NCBI GenBank assembly: GCA_900553465.1
Contig: USDT01000029.1
Coordinates: 1 to 35,139, forward strand
Direction: 5' to 3'
Length of the DNA: 35,139 nt
Source: an uncultured Prevotella sp.
GTDB taxonomy: Bacteria > Bacteroidota > Bacteroidia > Bacteroidales > Bacteroidaceae
Shown here: positions 17,236 through 24,542 of the stretch, piece by piece
Layout of the letters: every line of letters begins with the position of its first letter
How positions within the stretch are numbered: the stretch's first letter is position 1
Notes under the pieces: model-generated
What the model was told of the DNA's origin: nothing
The model's input: only the letters and a program-made list of their open reading frames with translations
The model's database searches: none
Translations under genes and position numbers: made by a program

Positions 17236-19998
17236 TCAGTGTGCCTCCAGCCAGTTGGCGCCCCATCCGCAGTCGGCCACGAGCGGAACGCTGAGCGGAT
17301 AGGCGTTCTGCATCTCCTCGAGAACTATGCGTTCCACCTTCTCCTTTTCCTCCGGCAGCACGCTGAAGTTGAGTTCGTCGTGCACCTGGAGTATCATTTT
17401 CGACTTTATTCCTTCGGCTTTGAACCGGCGGCTGATGCGTATCATGGCTATCTTTATGATGTCTGCGGCTGAGCCCTGTATCGGAGCGTTGATGGCGTTG
17501 CGCTCGGCGAAGTTGCGCACTGTGGCATTGTGCGAGTTGATGTCGGGCAGATAGCGGCGGCGATGGAAGAATGTCTCGGCGTAGCCCTTGGCTCTTGCAG
17601 TCTCCTTGCTCTGCTCCATGTATTGTGCCACCTTGGGGAACGAGGCGAAGTAGTCGTCGATGAGCTGCGAAGCCTCCGCACGGCTTATGTCCAGACGCTC
17701 GGCAAGTCCGAAGACGGTTATGCCGTAGATGATGCCGAAGTTGGCGCGTTTGGCCTTGGTTCGCTGGTCGCGCGTCACGTTGTCTATGTCCTCCTTGTAT
17801 ATCTTCGCGGCCGTTGCGGCGTGTATGTCGTGGCCCAGACGGAACGCCTCCGCCATGTTCTCATCGCCGCTGAGATGCGCCATGACGCGCAGTTCTATCT
17901 GCGAGTAGTCGGCAGAGAAGAACAGACAGCCTTCCTCGGGGATGAAACAGCGGCGTATCTCCTTGCCGTCCTCACCGCGCACGGGGATGTTCTGCAGGTT
18001 GGGATCGCTCGAGGAGAGACGTCCGGTGGACGTAACTGCCTGATTGAACGACGTGTGTATGTGTCCCGTACGGCTGTTTATCAGCTTGGGAAGTGCGTCG
18101 ATGTATGTGCCGAGAAGCTTTTTCAGTCCGCGGTGGGCGAGTATGTCGTCCACGATGGGATTCTTGTGGCGCAGCTGTTGCAGCACTTCCTCCGACGTGA
18201 CATACTGTCCCGTCTTGGTCTTCTTTGGCTTGTCGACAATCTTCATCTTGCCAAACAGGATTTCACCAACCTGCTTTGGCGAGGCGATGTTGAACTGTTC
18301 GCCCGCAGCTTCGTATATCTGTGCCTCTAGCTGATGCATGCGTGAGGTGAGTATGGACGACGTCTCGGCGAGCGATGCCGTGTCGATGCGGATGCCGTTG
18401 AGTTCCATCTCGGCCAGCACAGGCATGAGCGGCATCTCTATTTCGTAGAACAACTGTTCGGCGCCGGCCTCTTTCAGTTTCGGACTCAGCACGTTGTAGA
18501 GTCGTAGGGTGATGTCGGCGTCCTCGGCGGCATACTCATAAACTTCGGCCGGAGACAGGTCACGCATGTTGCGCTGGTTCTTGCCGCGCTCACCGATGAG
18601 CTGCTCTATGTGTATGGTGCGGTAGTTGAGGAGAGTCTCGGCCATGTAGTCCATGTTGTGACGAAGTTCGGGTTGGATGAGGTAGTGGGCTATCATCGTG
18701 TCGAACATCGGTCCCGCCAGATGAACGTCATATTTGTAGAGCACCTCGAGGTCGTATTTCAGATTCTGTCCTATTTTCAGAATTTCGGGGTTCTCATACA
18801 GTGGTTTGAATATATTTACAATTTTTTGCGCTTCTTCACGATTGGCCGGCACAGCCACATAAAACGCCTTTTTTTCTTCGACAGAGAAGCTCAGACCCAC
18901 CAATTCTGCGTCGATTGGGCTTGTTGAAGTTGTCTCCGTGTCTAGACTGAGAATTTTTTTTGTCAAAAAAAAGTCAAGAATTTTTCGTGCATCGTCCTCA
19001 TTATCAATCAGTTGGTATTCGTGAGGTGTCGTCTGAAGTGCTTCAAAACTCGCGAATTTTGAATCTTCCGGCTCATCGGTCGGAAATTCTGCAAAGAAAT
19101 CGAGTTGTTGATTAGTGCTTTTTTGCTTATTTTTTGATTTGTTAAGGAGTTTGTCTGCGAGCGTCTTAAACTCGAGTTCGTTGAATATTTCGCGCAGTTT
19201 CTGCTCGTCGGGTTCGGCGAGCTTCATGCTGTCGAGGTCGAGCTCGATCGGAACATCGGTGCGGATGGTGGCGAGAAACTTCGACATGCGTATGTCGTCG
19301 ACGGCGGCCTCCACTTTCTCGCGCAGCTTGCCTTTGATGTCGGCAGTGTGACTGAGCATGTTCTCCACGTCGCCGAACTGGTCTATGAGTTTTGCCGCCG
19401 TTTTCTCACCCACGCCCGGACATCCCGGGAAGTTGTCGGCCGAGTCGCCCATGAGAGCCAGAAGGTCGATGACGCGGAGTGGGGAGTCGATGGCATACTT
19501 GGCGCATACCTCCGCCGGTCCCATCTTCTCGTAACCGCCTCCGTGGCGCGGACGGAAGATGAATACGTTGTCGCGCACGAGCTGTCCGTAGTCCTTGTCG
19601 GGCGTGAGCATGTAGGTCTCCACACCCTCGGCACCCGCTTTGGTGGCCAGTGTGCCAATGACGTCGTCGGCCTCGAAGTCGTCGGCCTGCACGGCGGGTA
19701 TGTGCATGGCGGCTATGATGTCCTTTATCACCGGGACGGAGCGACGTATGTCTTCAGGCGTCTCCTCGCGCTGGGCCTTGTACTGAGGGAAAGCCTCGTC
19801 GCGGAAGGTCTTGCCGTGGTCGAAGGCTACGGCTATGTGGGTGGGCTGTTCCTTGGTCATTATCTCGTTGAGCGTATTGACAAAGCCCATTACGGCCGAC
19901 GTGTTGAAGCCTTTGGAGTTGATGCGCGGATTCTTTATCAGCGCATAATAAGAGCGGTATATCAATGCGTAGGCATCGATGAGAAACAGTTTGTTCAT
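17236..19998 (-). CDS. polA: DNA polymerase I
   Basis: PolA fills gaps and removes RNA primers during replication and repair. All three domains are present in 920 residues: the 5'-3' nuclease (about 1-290), the 3'-5' exonuclease (about 340-540, Exo I motif LSLDTETT near 350), and the polymerase (about 560-920) with motif A DYSQIELRVMAH (near 696), motif B KRANFGIIYGITVFGL and motif C VHDEL (near 872). Proofreading therefore looks intact. The stretch around 18780-19140, encoding the linker and start of the exonuclease, is more AT-rich than the rest. Part of it (18950-18977) matches the tail of the intergenic repeat element. A hairpin terminator lies at 17065-17107. It is divergent from the prenyl synthase gene. 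Confidence 0.97.
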   Translation of the reverse strand: MNKLFLIDAYALIYRSYYALIKNPRINSKGFNTSAVMGFVNTLNEIMTKEQPTHIAVAFDHGKTFRDEAFPQYKAQREETPEDIRRSVPVIKDIIAAMHIPAVQADDFEADDVIGTLATKAGAEGVETYMLTPDKDYGQLVRDNVFIFRPRHGGGYEKMGPAEVCAKYAIDSPLRVIDLLALMGDSADNFPGCPGVGEKTAAKLIDQFGDVENMLSHTADIKGKLREKVEAAVDDIRMSKFLATIRTDVPIELDLDSMKLAEPDEQKLREIFNELEFKTLADKLLNKSKNKQKSTNQQLDFFAEFPTDEPEDSKFASFEALQTTPHEYQLIDNEDDARKILDFFLTKKILSLDTETTSTSPIDAELVGLSFSVEEKKAFYVAVPANREEAQKIVNIFKPLYENPEILKIGQNLKYDLEVLYKYDVHLAGPMFDTMIAHYLIQPELRHNMDYMAETLLNYRTIHIEQLIGERGKNQRNMRDLSPAEVYEYAAEDADITLRLYNVLSPKLKEAGAEQLFYEIEMPLMPVLAEMELNGIRIDTASLAETSSILTSRMHQLEAQIYEAAGEQFNIASPKQVGEILFGKMKIVDKPKKTKTGQYVTSEEVLQQLRHKNPIVDDILAHRGLKKLLGTYIDALPKLINSRTGHIHTSFNQAVTSTGRLSSSDPNLQNIPVRGEDGKEIRRCFIPEEGCLFFSADYSQIELRVMAHLSGDENMAEAFRLGHDIHAATAAKIYKEDIDNVTRDQRTKAKRANFGIIYGITVFGLAERLDISRAEASQLIDDYFASFPKVAQYMEQSKETARAKGYAETFFHRRRYLPDINSHNATVRNFAERNAINAPIQGSAADIIKIAMIRISRRFKAEGIKSKMILQVHDELNFSVLPEEKEKVERIVLEEMQNAYPLSVPLVADCGWGANWLEAH

Positions 19999-20172
19999 AA
20001 CGGTTGATGTTTTATAAAGGGACGTGAGGCCTGGTGCGTTGTGCCGCAGGGCTGTCGCGGCCGTTGCGGCGGGCGGGTGTATAAATGGCGGAGAGTGGCC
20101 GCCGGTGCTGCCTCACGGTTGCTTTTTGCCGTAAAATTACTAAAAATATGGTACTAATCCCGATAAAATAAT

Positions 20173-20180
20173 TAATTTTG
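20173..20180 (+). promoter_or_regulatory. Candidate -7 element for the prenyl synthase gene
   Basis: TAATTTTG matches TAnnTTTG, 19 bases before the ATG at 20200. The remaining polA/prenyl-synthase interval (19999-20172) shows no further clear signal. Confidence 0.6.
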
Positions 20181-20199
20181 TGTCAAATTTTGGATTAGT

Positions 20200-21177
20200 A
20201 TGGATTACCTGTCAGTCATAAAACAACCGGTGCAGGCAGAACTGGCCGATTTCATTGAACTTTTCAACCGTTCGCTAACCCACGAGGACGGCATGCTCGG
20301 AAGCGCGCTCGAACACATCAGACGGCGTGCAGGAAAGCGCATGCGGCCTATGCTCATACTGCTTATGGCGAAGTCGTACGGACACGTGACGGACGTGACG
20401 CAGAATGCCGCCGTGGGCCTCGAACTGCTCCACACGGCATCGCTCGTGCACGACGACGTGGTGGACGAGAGCGGTGAGCGTCGCGGACAGGCCTCGGTGA
20501 ACGCCACTTACGATAACAAAGTGGCTGTGCTGGTGGGCGACTACATACTCTCCACGGCTCTGCTGCACGTGTCGTTCACCCATTCGGAGGACATCGTGCG
20601 CTATCTGGCCGAGTTGGGACGCACACTGTCTGACGGCGAGATATTGCAGCTGTCGAACATCGGCCGACGCGAGATTTCGGAGGAGGTTTACTACGAAGTG
20701 ATACGCCAGAAGACCGCCGCGCTCTTCGAGGCATGCGCCGGAATAGGTGTTCTGTCGGCCGGAGCGACGGGTGACGACTTCGAGAAGGCACGCACGTTCG
20801 GCCGTAATCTCGGCATAATATTCCAGATAAGAGACGATATTTTCGACTATTACGACTCGCCGGAGATAGGCAAACCCACCGGCAACGACATGCTGGAGGG
20901 TAAACTGACGCTGCCGGCCATATACGCAGTGAACAACGGTGGCGACAAGGCCATGCTCGAACTGGCATACAAGGTGAAGGAGCAGAGCGTGACGCAGGAG
21001 GAGATAGACACTCTGGTGGAGTATACCAAGAGCCACGGAGGTATAGAATATGCCGAGCAGCGCATGGAGGAACTGCGCCTCAAATGTATGGAATACATAG
21101 AAAACGCTGTGAAGGACGAAGAGATAAAACGCGCTTTGACGGCTTATCTCGACTTCGTTATACAGCGCACGGTATAG
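20200..21177 (+). CDS. Trans-polyprenyl diphosphate synthase
   Basis: The enzyme extends allylic diphosphates with isopentenyl diphosphate to make the long prenyl chain, here probably for menaquinone. The 325-residue protein carries the first Asp-rich motif HDDVVDE (84-90; D85, D86, D89), preceded by the substrate-binding GKRMRP, and the second Asp-rich motif RDDIFDYY (211-218). GERRGQ after the first motif is also conserved. It belongs with the octaprenyl/heptaprenyl synthase group (IspB-like), but chain length cannot be read from sequence alone, so I give no symbol. Membrane segments are absent. It is divergent from polA and ends six bases before a large terminator hairpin. Confidence 0.93.
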   Translation: MDYLSVIKQPVQAELADFIELFNRSLTHEDGMLGSALEHIRRRAGKRMRPMLILLMAKSYGHVTDVTQNAAVGLELLHTASLVHDDVVDESGERRGQASVNATYDNKVAVLVGDYILSTALLHVSFTHSEDIVRYLAELGRTLSDGEILQLSNIGRREISEEVYYEVIRQKTAALFEACAGIGVLSAGATGDDFEKARTFGRNLGIIFQIRDDIFDYYDSPEIGKPTGNDMLEGKLTLPAIYAVNNGGDKAMLELAYKVKEQSVTQEEIDTLVEYTKSHGGIEYAEQRMEELRLKCMEYIENAVKDEEIKRALTAYLDFVIQRTV

Positions 21178-21183
21178 ACGCGC

Positions 21184-21268
21184 GAAAGCCGCAGACTACG
21201 GAAATCCTGAAGCATCATGGTGTGTTTTAGGATTGTTTTTTATCCGTTGTCTGCGGCTTTCTTATTTT
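21184..21268 (+). terminator. Two-level hairpin terminator after the prenyl synthase gene
   Basis: GAAAGCCGCAGAC (21184-21196) pairs with GTCTGCGGCTTTC (21249-21261). The 52-base interior contains a second inverted repeat (AATCCT with AGGATT). TTATTTTG follows. This looks like a cruciform-type terminator. Confidence 0.7.
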
Positions 21269-21300
21269 GTCTGATGCGGGTATGTTACCGACCGCTTTGC

Positions 21301-21447
21301 GATAAAGCCCGAAACGTGTTGCGGAAGAGCCCGTTTCAGGCTCCGAAATGGCCCATATCATCGTGCGAAACGGCCTATATCAGCACACAAAACGGCCCGT
21401 TTCAGAAGCCGGAATGGTGCATATTGAAACGGGCCGGATATGATACT
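21301..21447 (+). repeat. 22-bp-pitch repeat array (copy 4)
   Basis: Six units start at exact 22-bp steps (21301, 21323, 21345, 21367, 21389, 21411). A final dyad-like half, GAAACGGGCC, starts at 21426 out of phase. The first unit begins GATAAAGCCC, like the first units of copies 2 and 6. Units 3-5 carry near-perfect dyads such as GAAATGGCCCATATC and AAAACGGCCCGTTTC. No leader hairpin or AT-rich tail is attached. The array lies between two convergent genes. Confidence 0.85.
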
Positions 21448-21524
21448 GGCACATGTGGTTGAAAGAACGGCCATATCGTATTCTTACGGCCGTCTGTCAG
21501 ATCCACATTGTTTGTCCGATAAGT

Positions 21525-22457
21525 TTAGAAGAACTTGGTCTCTTCGCCCACAAGTTCGCTCAGCAACAGGTTGGCCAGACGGCTTGTACCTATGCGGAAC
21601 CACTTGTTGGTGAGCCATTTCTCGCCCAGAACTTCTTTCACGATGGTGTAGTAGATCACTGCGTCCATCACCGTGTTGATGCCTCCGGCGGGCTTGAATC
21701 CTATCTGAATGCCCGTCTCGTCGTAGTATTCCTTGATGGCCTGGCACATCACGTAGGCAGCCTCCGGAGTGGCCGATATCTTCTCCTTTCCGGTGGATGT
21801 CTTGATGTAGTCGGCTCCGGCGTACATTGCCAGGATGGAGGCCTTCTTTATGTTGGATGCGGTGCCCAGGTCGCCTGTCTCGAGTATCACCTTCATGGCG
21901 TGCTCGCCGCACACCTGCTTCAGCTCACCTATCTCGTCGCTCACGCCCTCATAGTCGCCGCTGAGGAACTTGCCTACGGGCATAACGATGTCAATTTCGG
22001 TGGCGCCGTCCTTTATGGCAAGGGCTGTCTCGGCCACTTTCACCTCCAGCAGGGCCTGTGACGAAGGGAAACTGCCTGATACGCAGGCTATCTCCACGCC
22101 GTCAACCTCGAGCGACTGGCTCACTACGCTTGCAAAGCACGGATAGACGCAGAGAGTGGCGAAGTGGGGCAGGTCGGGGAATCGGTTGTCATACTCGTTC
22201 ACACGTTCGGTGAATGCCAGTACGCTCGTCTCCGAGTCGGTGGTCTTGAGTGTTGTCAGCTCGATGCTTCCCATGAGGAACCGCTTCACCTCCGGGGTGT
22301 CGTTCTCATGCACTTTTTCGGCTATTATATTGCGCACTGCCTCGCTTACGGCTGCGTCGTCGATGTCGAGGTTGTATTTGCTCATAGCCTCTTCGTATTT
22401 GTTTTGTTTCGGAGCGTCATGATGATGATGCTCGCAGTGTGAGTTTGTTGTAGCCAT
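21525..22457 (-). CDS. deoC: Deoxyribose-phosphate aldolase with a His-rich N-terminus
   Basis: DeoC splits 2-deoxyribose 5-phosphate into acetaldehyde and glyceraldehyde 3-phosphate in deoxynucleoside catabolism. The Schiff-base lysine is K219 in YIKTSTGK; other conserved parts are ATEIDIVMPVGKFLSGDY (152-169) and GFKPAGGI. The protein is 310 residues, longer than the 250-260 of the E. coli enzyme. The extension is at the N-terminus and includes H7-C-E-H-H-H-H13, a cluster that could bind metal; I do not know its role. The gene is last in a run with dtd and mazG on the minus strand. A 22-bp repeat array lies just beyond its stop. Confidence 0.95.
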   Translation of the reverse strand: MATTNSHCEHHHHDAPKQNKYEEAMSKYNLDIDDAAVSEAVRNIIAEKVHENDTPEVKRFLMGSIELTTLKTTDSETSVLAFTERVNEYDNRFPDLPHFATLCVYPCFASVVSQSLEVDGVEIACVSGSFPSSQALLEVKVAETALAIKDGATEIDIVMPVGKFLSGDYEGVSDEIGELKQVCGEHAMKVILETGDLGTASNIKKASILAMYAGADYIKTSTGKEKISATPEAAYVMCQAIKEYYDETGIQIGFKPAGGINTVMDAVIYYTIVKEVLGEKWLTNKWFRIGTSRLANLLLSELVGEETKFF

Positions 22458-22566
22458 AATTTATTGATGTTTAGAGTGTTTCGTTGTCGTAGGGATGTTC
22501 GTGCGGTGCCTTTCCGTGTGTCTGCCGGCGGCTATGTGCTTCATCCGGCAGCCTTCATTCCGCACG

Positions 22567-22902
22567 TCAGAGCTTGGGATTGTTGCGGTGGCGGTCCTTG
22601 TCGCGCTGTGTCTTCTTTTCGATGTTGCGGCGCAGTTCTTCGGTGAGGTCTATGCCCGTCTGGTTGGCAATGCAGAGAAGCACCCACAATACGTCGGCCA
22701 TCTCGTCGCCGAGCGAGTCTTTCTCACCCTTTTTGAAGCTCTGGTCGCCGTATTTGCGCGCCATTATGCGCGCCATTTCGCCCACTTCCTCGGTCAGTAC
22801 GGCCATGTTGGTGAGCTCGCTGAAGTAGCGCACGCCGTAGGTGTGTATCCATTCGTCCACGAGCTGTTGCGCCTGGCGCAGTGTTATGTCGTTTTCTGTC
22901 AT
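22567..22902 (-). CDS. MazG-like nucleotide pyrophosphohydrolase
   Basis: Small all-alpha NTP pyrophosphohydrolases of this type hydrolyse (d)NTPs to monophosphates and pyrophosphate, often cleaning non-canonical nucleotides. The 111-residue protein is a single MazG-type domain. The magnesium-binding pattern ExxE...ExxD is visible as E38, E39 and E42 (LTEEVGEMARIM) and E67, D70 (GDEMADVLWVLLCIAN). Full MazG has two such domains, so this is the short form. The C-terminal tail (KKTQRDKDRHRNNPKL) is charged. It lies 43 bases after dtd and 109 bases before deoC, probably in one operon. Confidence 0.9.
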   Translation of the reverse strand: MTENDITLRQAQQLVDEWIHTYGVRYFSELTNMAVLTEEVGEMARIMARKYGDQSFKKGEKDSLGDEMADVLWVLLCIANQTGIDLTEELRRNIEKKTQRDKDRHRNNPKL

Positions 22903-22945
22903 ATCAGTGTCTTTTTTTATGTTGCAGACAAGTGCTATAAGGCCT

Positions 22946-23398
22946 TTATTCGCGGTTACGGCTGTCCATACATATGGTCACAGGACCGTCGTTGAGCAGT
23001 TCCACCTTCATGTCGGCGCCGAACTCACCGGTGCCCACAGGTTTGCCTATTGCCTCGCTCAGACGGGCACAGAACTCCTCGTAGAGCGGTATTGCTATGG
23101 AGTGGGGAGCGGCGTGTATCCACGAAGGGCGGTTGCCTTTCTTGTATGATGCCATGAGGGTGAACTGGCTGATGACCAGTATCTCGCCGTCGATGGCCGT
23201 TATGGGGAGGTTCATCACGCCCTGTTCGTCGTCGAAAACGCGCAGTGCGGCGGTCTTTTTCATGAGCCATTCCATGTCTTCGCGGGTGTCGTCGGAGGCT
23301 ATGCCGAGCAGTATCAGAAAGCCGCGGCCTATGGCTGACTTCACCTTACCGTCTATTGTGACAGATGCGTGGCTCACACGCTGTATGACTATTTTCAT
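22946..23398 (-). CDS. dtd: D-aminoacyl-tRNA deacylase
   Basis: Dtd removes D-amino acids (such as D-Tyr) wrongly attached to tRNA, and also glycine from tRNA-Ala. The 150-residue length is typical. The family motifs are SQFT (77-80) and the Gly-cisPro signature NDGPVT (136-141, G138-P139). GNRPSWIHAA (88-97) corresponds to the usual GxRPSFxxAA. The gene is first in the dtd-mazG-deoC run. Upstream, two or more copies of a 67-bp tandem repeat (23450-23591) carry TATCTTTG promoter elements. In many Bacteroidales, as I recall, uvrC precedes this group directly; here 1.1 kb with a repeat element intervenes. Confidence 0.95.
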   Translation of the reverse strand: MKIVIQRVSHASVTIDGKVKSAIGRGFLILLGIASDDTREDMEWLMKKTAALRVFDDEQGVMNLPITAIDGEILVISQFTLMASYKKGNRPSWIHAAPHSIAIPLYEEFCARLSEAIGKPVGTGEFGADMKVELLNDGPVTICMDSRNRE

Positions 23399-23449
23399 TT
23401 GTCTGTTTCTGTATGTGGCGCTTGTCGCGCCTTGGTTATTGTAATTCAG

Positions 23450-23591
23450 GATAGTGCAAACGGGCGGAATGAAAATGAATTTTCAATTTCCAGAGTGCTG
23501 CCTATCTTATTGCAAAGATAGTGCAAACGAGTGGAAAGAAAATGAATTTTCAATTTTCCGAGTGCCGCCTATCTTATTGCAAAGATAGTGG
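23450..23591 (-). repeat. 67-bp tandem repeat carrying promoter elements upstream of dtd
   Basis: Two full 67-bp units start at 23450 and 23517, and a third begins at 23584 but breaks off after GATAGTG. Each contains GAAAATGAATTTTC-type dyad sequence. On the minus strand TATCTTTG occurs at 23520-23513 and 23587-23580, a perfect -7 element in direct repeat; the copy nearest dtd has lost it (ATTCAGGATAG in place of ATTGCAAAGATAG). This looks like a duplicated promoter for the dtd-mazG-deoC run. Confidence 0.8.
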
Positions 23592-24227
23592 AAAATGGTT
23601 TTAACTCAAAATAAAAACACCTTTTTGTTATAATGCGGAAACAATGGTATGTGCAGAGAGATTGGTGTCGGAAACATGTTGATATTTATGATGTTCCAAT
23701 TGCTTTGGCGGTGATACACAGCACTTTGCACTTTTATGTTGTTTTACGTCGTCGGGATGAACGGAAAACGGCGCAATAATGTCCTTGTGCAAAGGGCGTA
23801 GAGATGCATAATATCGCGTTTCGCAGGCGTTGTGGCCCGTTTTTCGTGTGTGGTGAGAGATTATTCGTTGATTGTATTTATCGTCCGTTATACGCAATAT
23901 TTTGAGCTTTTACATGTGTTTGGGTCATCGGTCTTTTCTTAAGAGTTATATTTCTGTGTTATGTATGTCTGATGTTGGATATATAAGTTTTTTTGATGAA
24001 GTGTGGTGGATTGTGTGGCTGTGTGTGAGATAATTCACAAATTGCATGGTTTTGTTATGTTGTTTATGTCTCAGAAATATTAGTGATGCATAGTGTTTTT
24101 AACTTAAAAATCGGTTGTATTCACTCTGTAAAAATTTTGATTTTAGCGCGTGGTGCGTTGTTTTATGGTATGTGGACAAATATAAGTCGGTGGTTGTGAA
24201 AACCCGTGAGAGGTCTTTAAATTGGTC
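23592..24227. other. Intergenic DNA without a recognisable gene
   Basis: This AT-rich stretch upstream of the dtd promoter repeat shows no credible coding frame, tRNA or terminator. Open frames across it lack family resemblance and codon signal. Confidence 0.45.
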
Positions 24228-24473
24228 GAAACGGCCTTTTTGAGGCATAAGTCGGCATTGTCTGTACAACGGAATGGTGGTTTTGGTCGCATCAGAAAGG
24301 CTTTTTGAGCGTGCGAAAAGCCCTTTTCTGTGATGCGAAACAGGCTTTATCGGAAGGGTATAAAGCGGATGTTGAAGGGTATAAAATGCTAAACGGTTAG
24401 TTATCAGACGGTTAGCATAATGCCTTGTTCCTGCGTTATTTGCGGCCGAAGACATGTCCGAACGCAAATACGC
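24228..24473 (-). repeat. Partial inverted repeat element with 22-bp array (copy 5)
   Basis: Units start at 24228, 24271, 24293, 24315 and 24337 (steps 43, 22, 22, 22). On the minus strand the first unit is GATAAAGCCTGTTTC, matching first units of other copies. The leader hairpin lies at 24433-24473: GCGTTATTTGCG against CGCAAATACGC with one bulged base. The order (hairpin at higher coordinate, then array) gives minus orientation. I do not see the AT-rich tail. The element sits between uvrC and the dtd group. Confidence 0.65.
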
Positions 24474-24542
24474 GGATTTTAGGGCATGAAATTTAATAAA
24501 TAAGGGTTTATAATTGCTTTGTGGCAACCATCAAATAAGTGT

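Noticed and set aside
23628..24527. Minus-strand frames of 89 and 142 codons between dtd and uvrC
   Set aside because: The second runs through the 22-bp array; neither has a plausible composition or start context.
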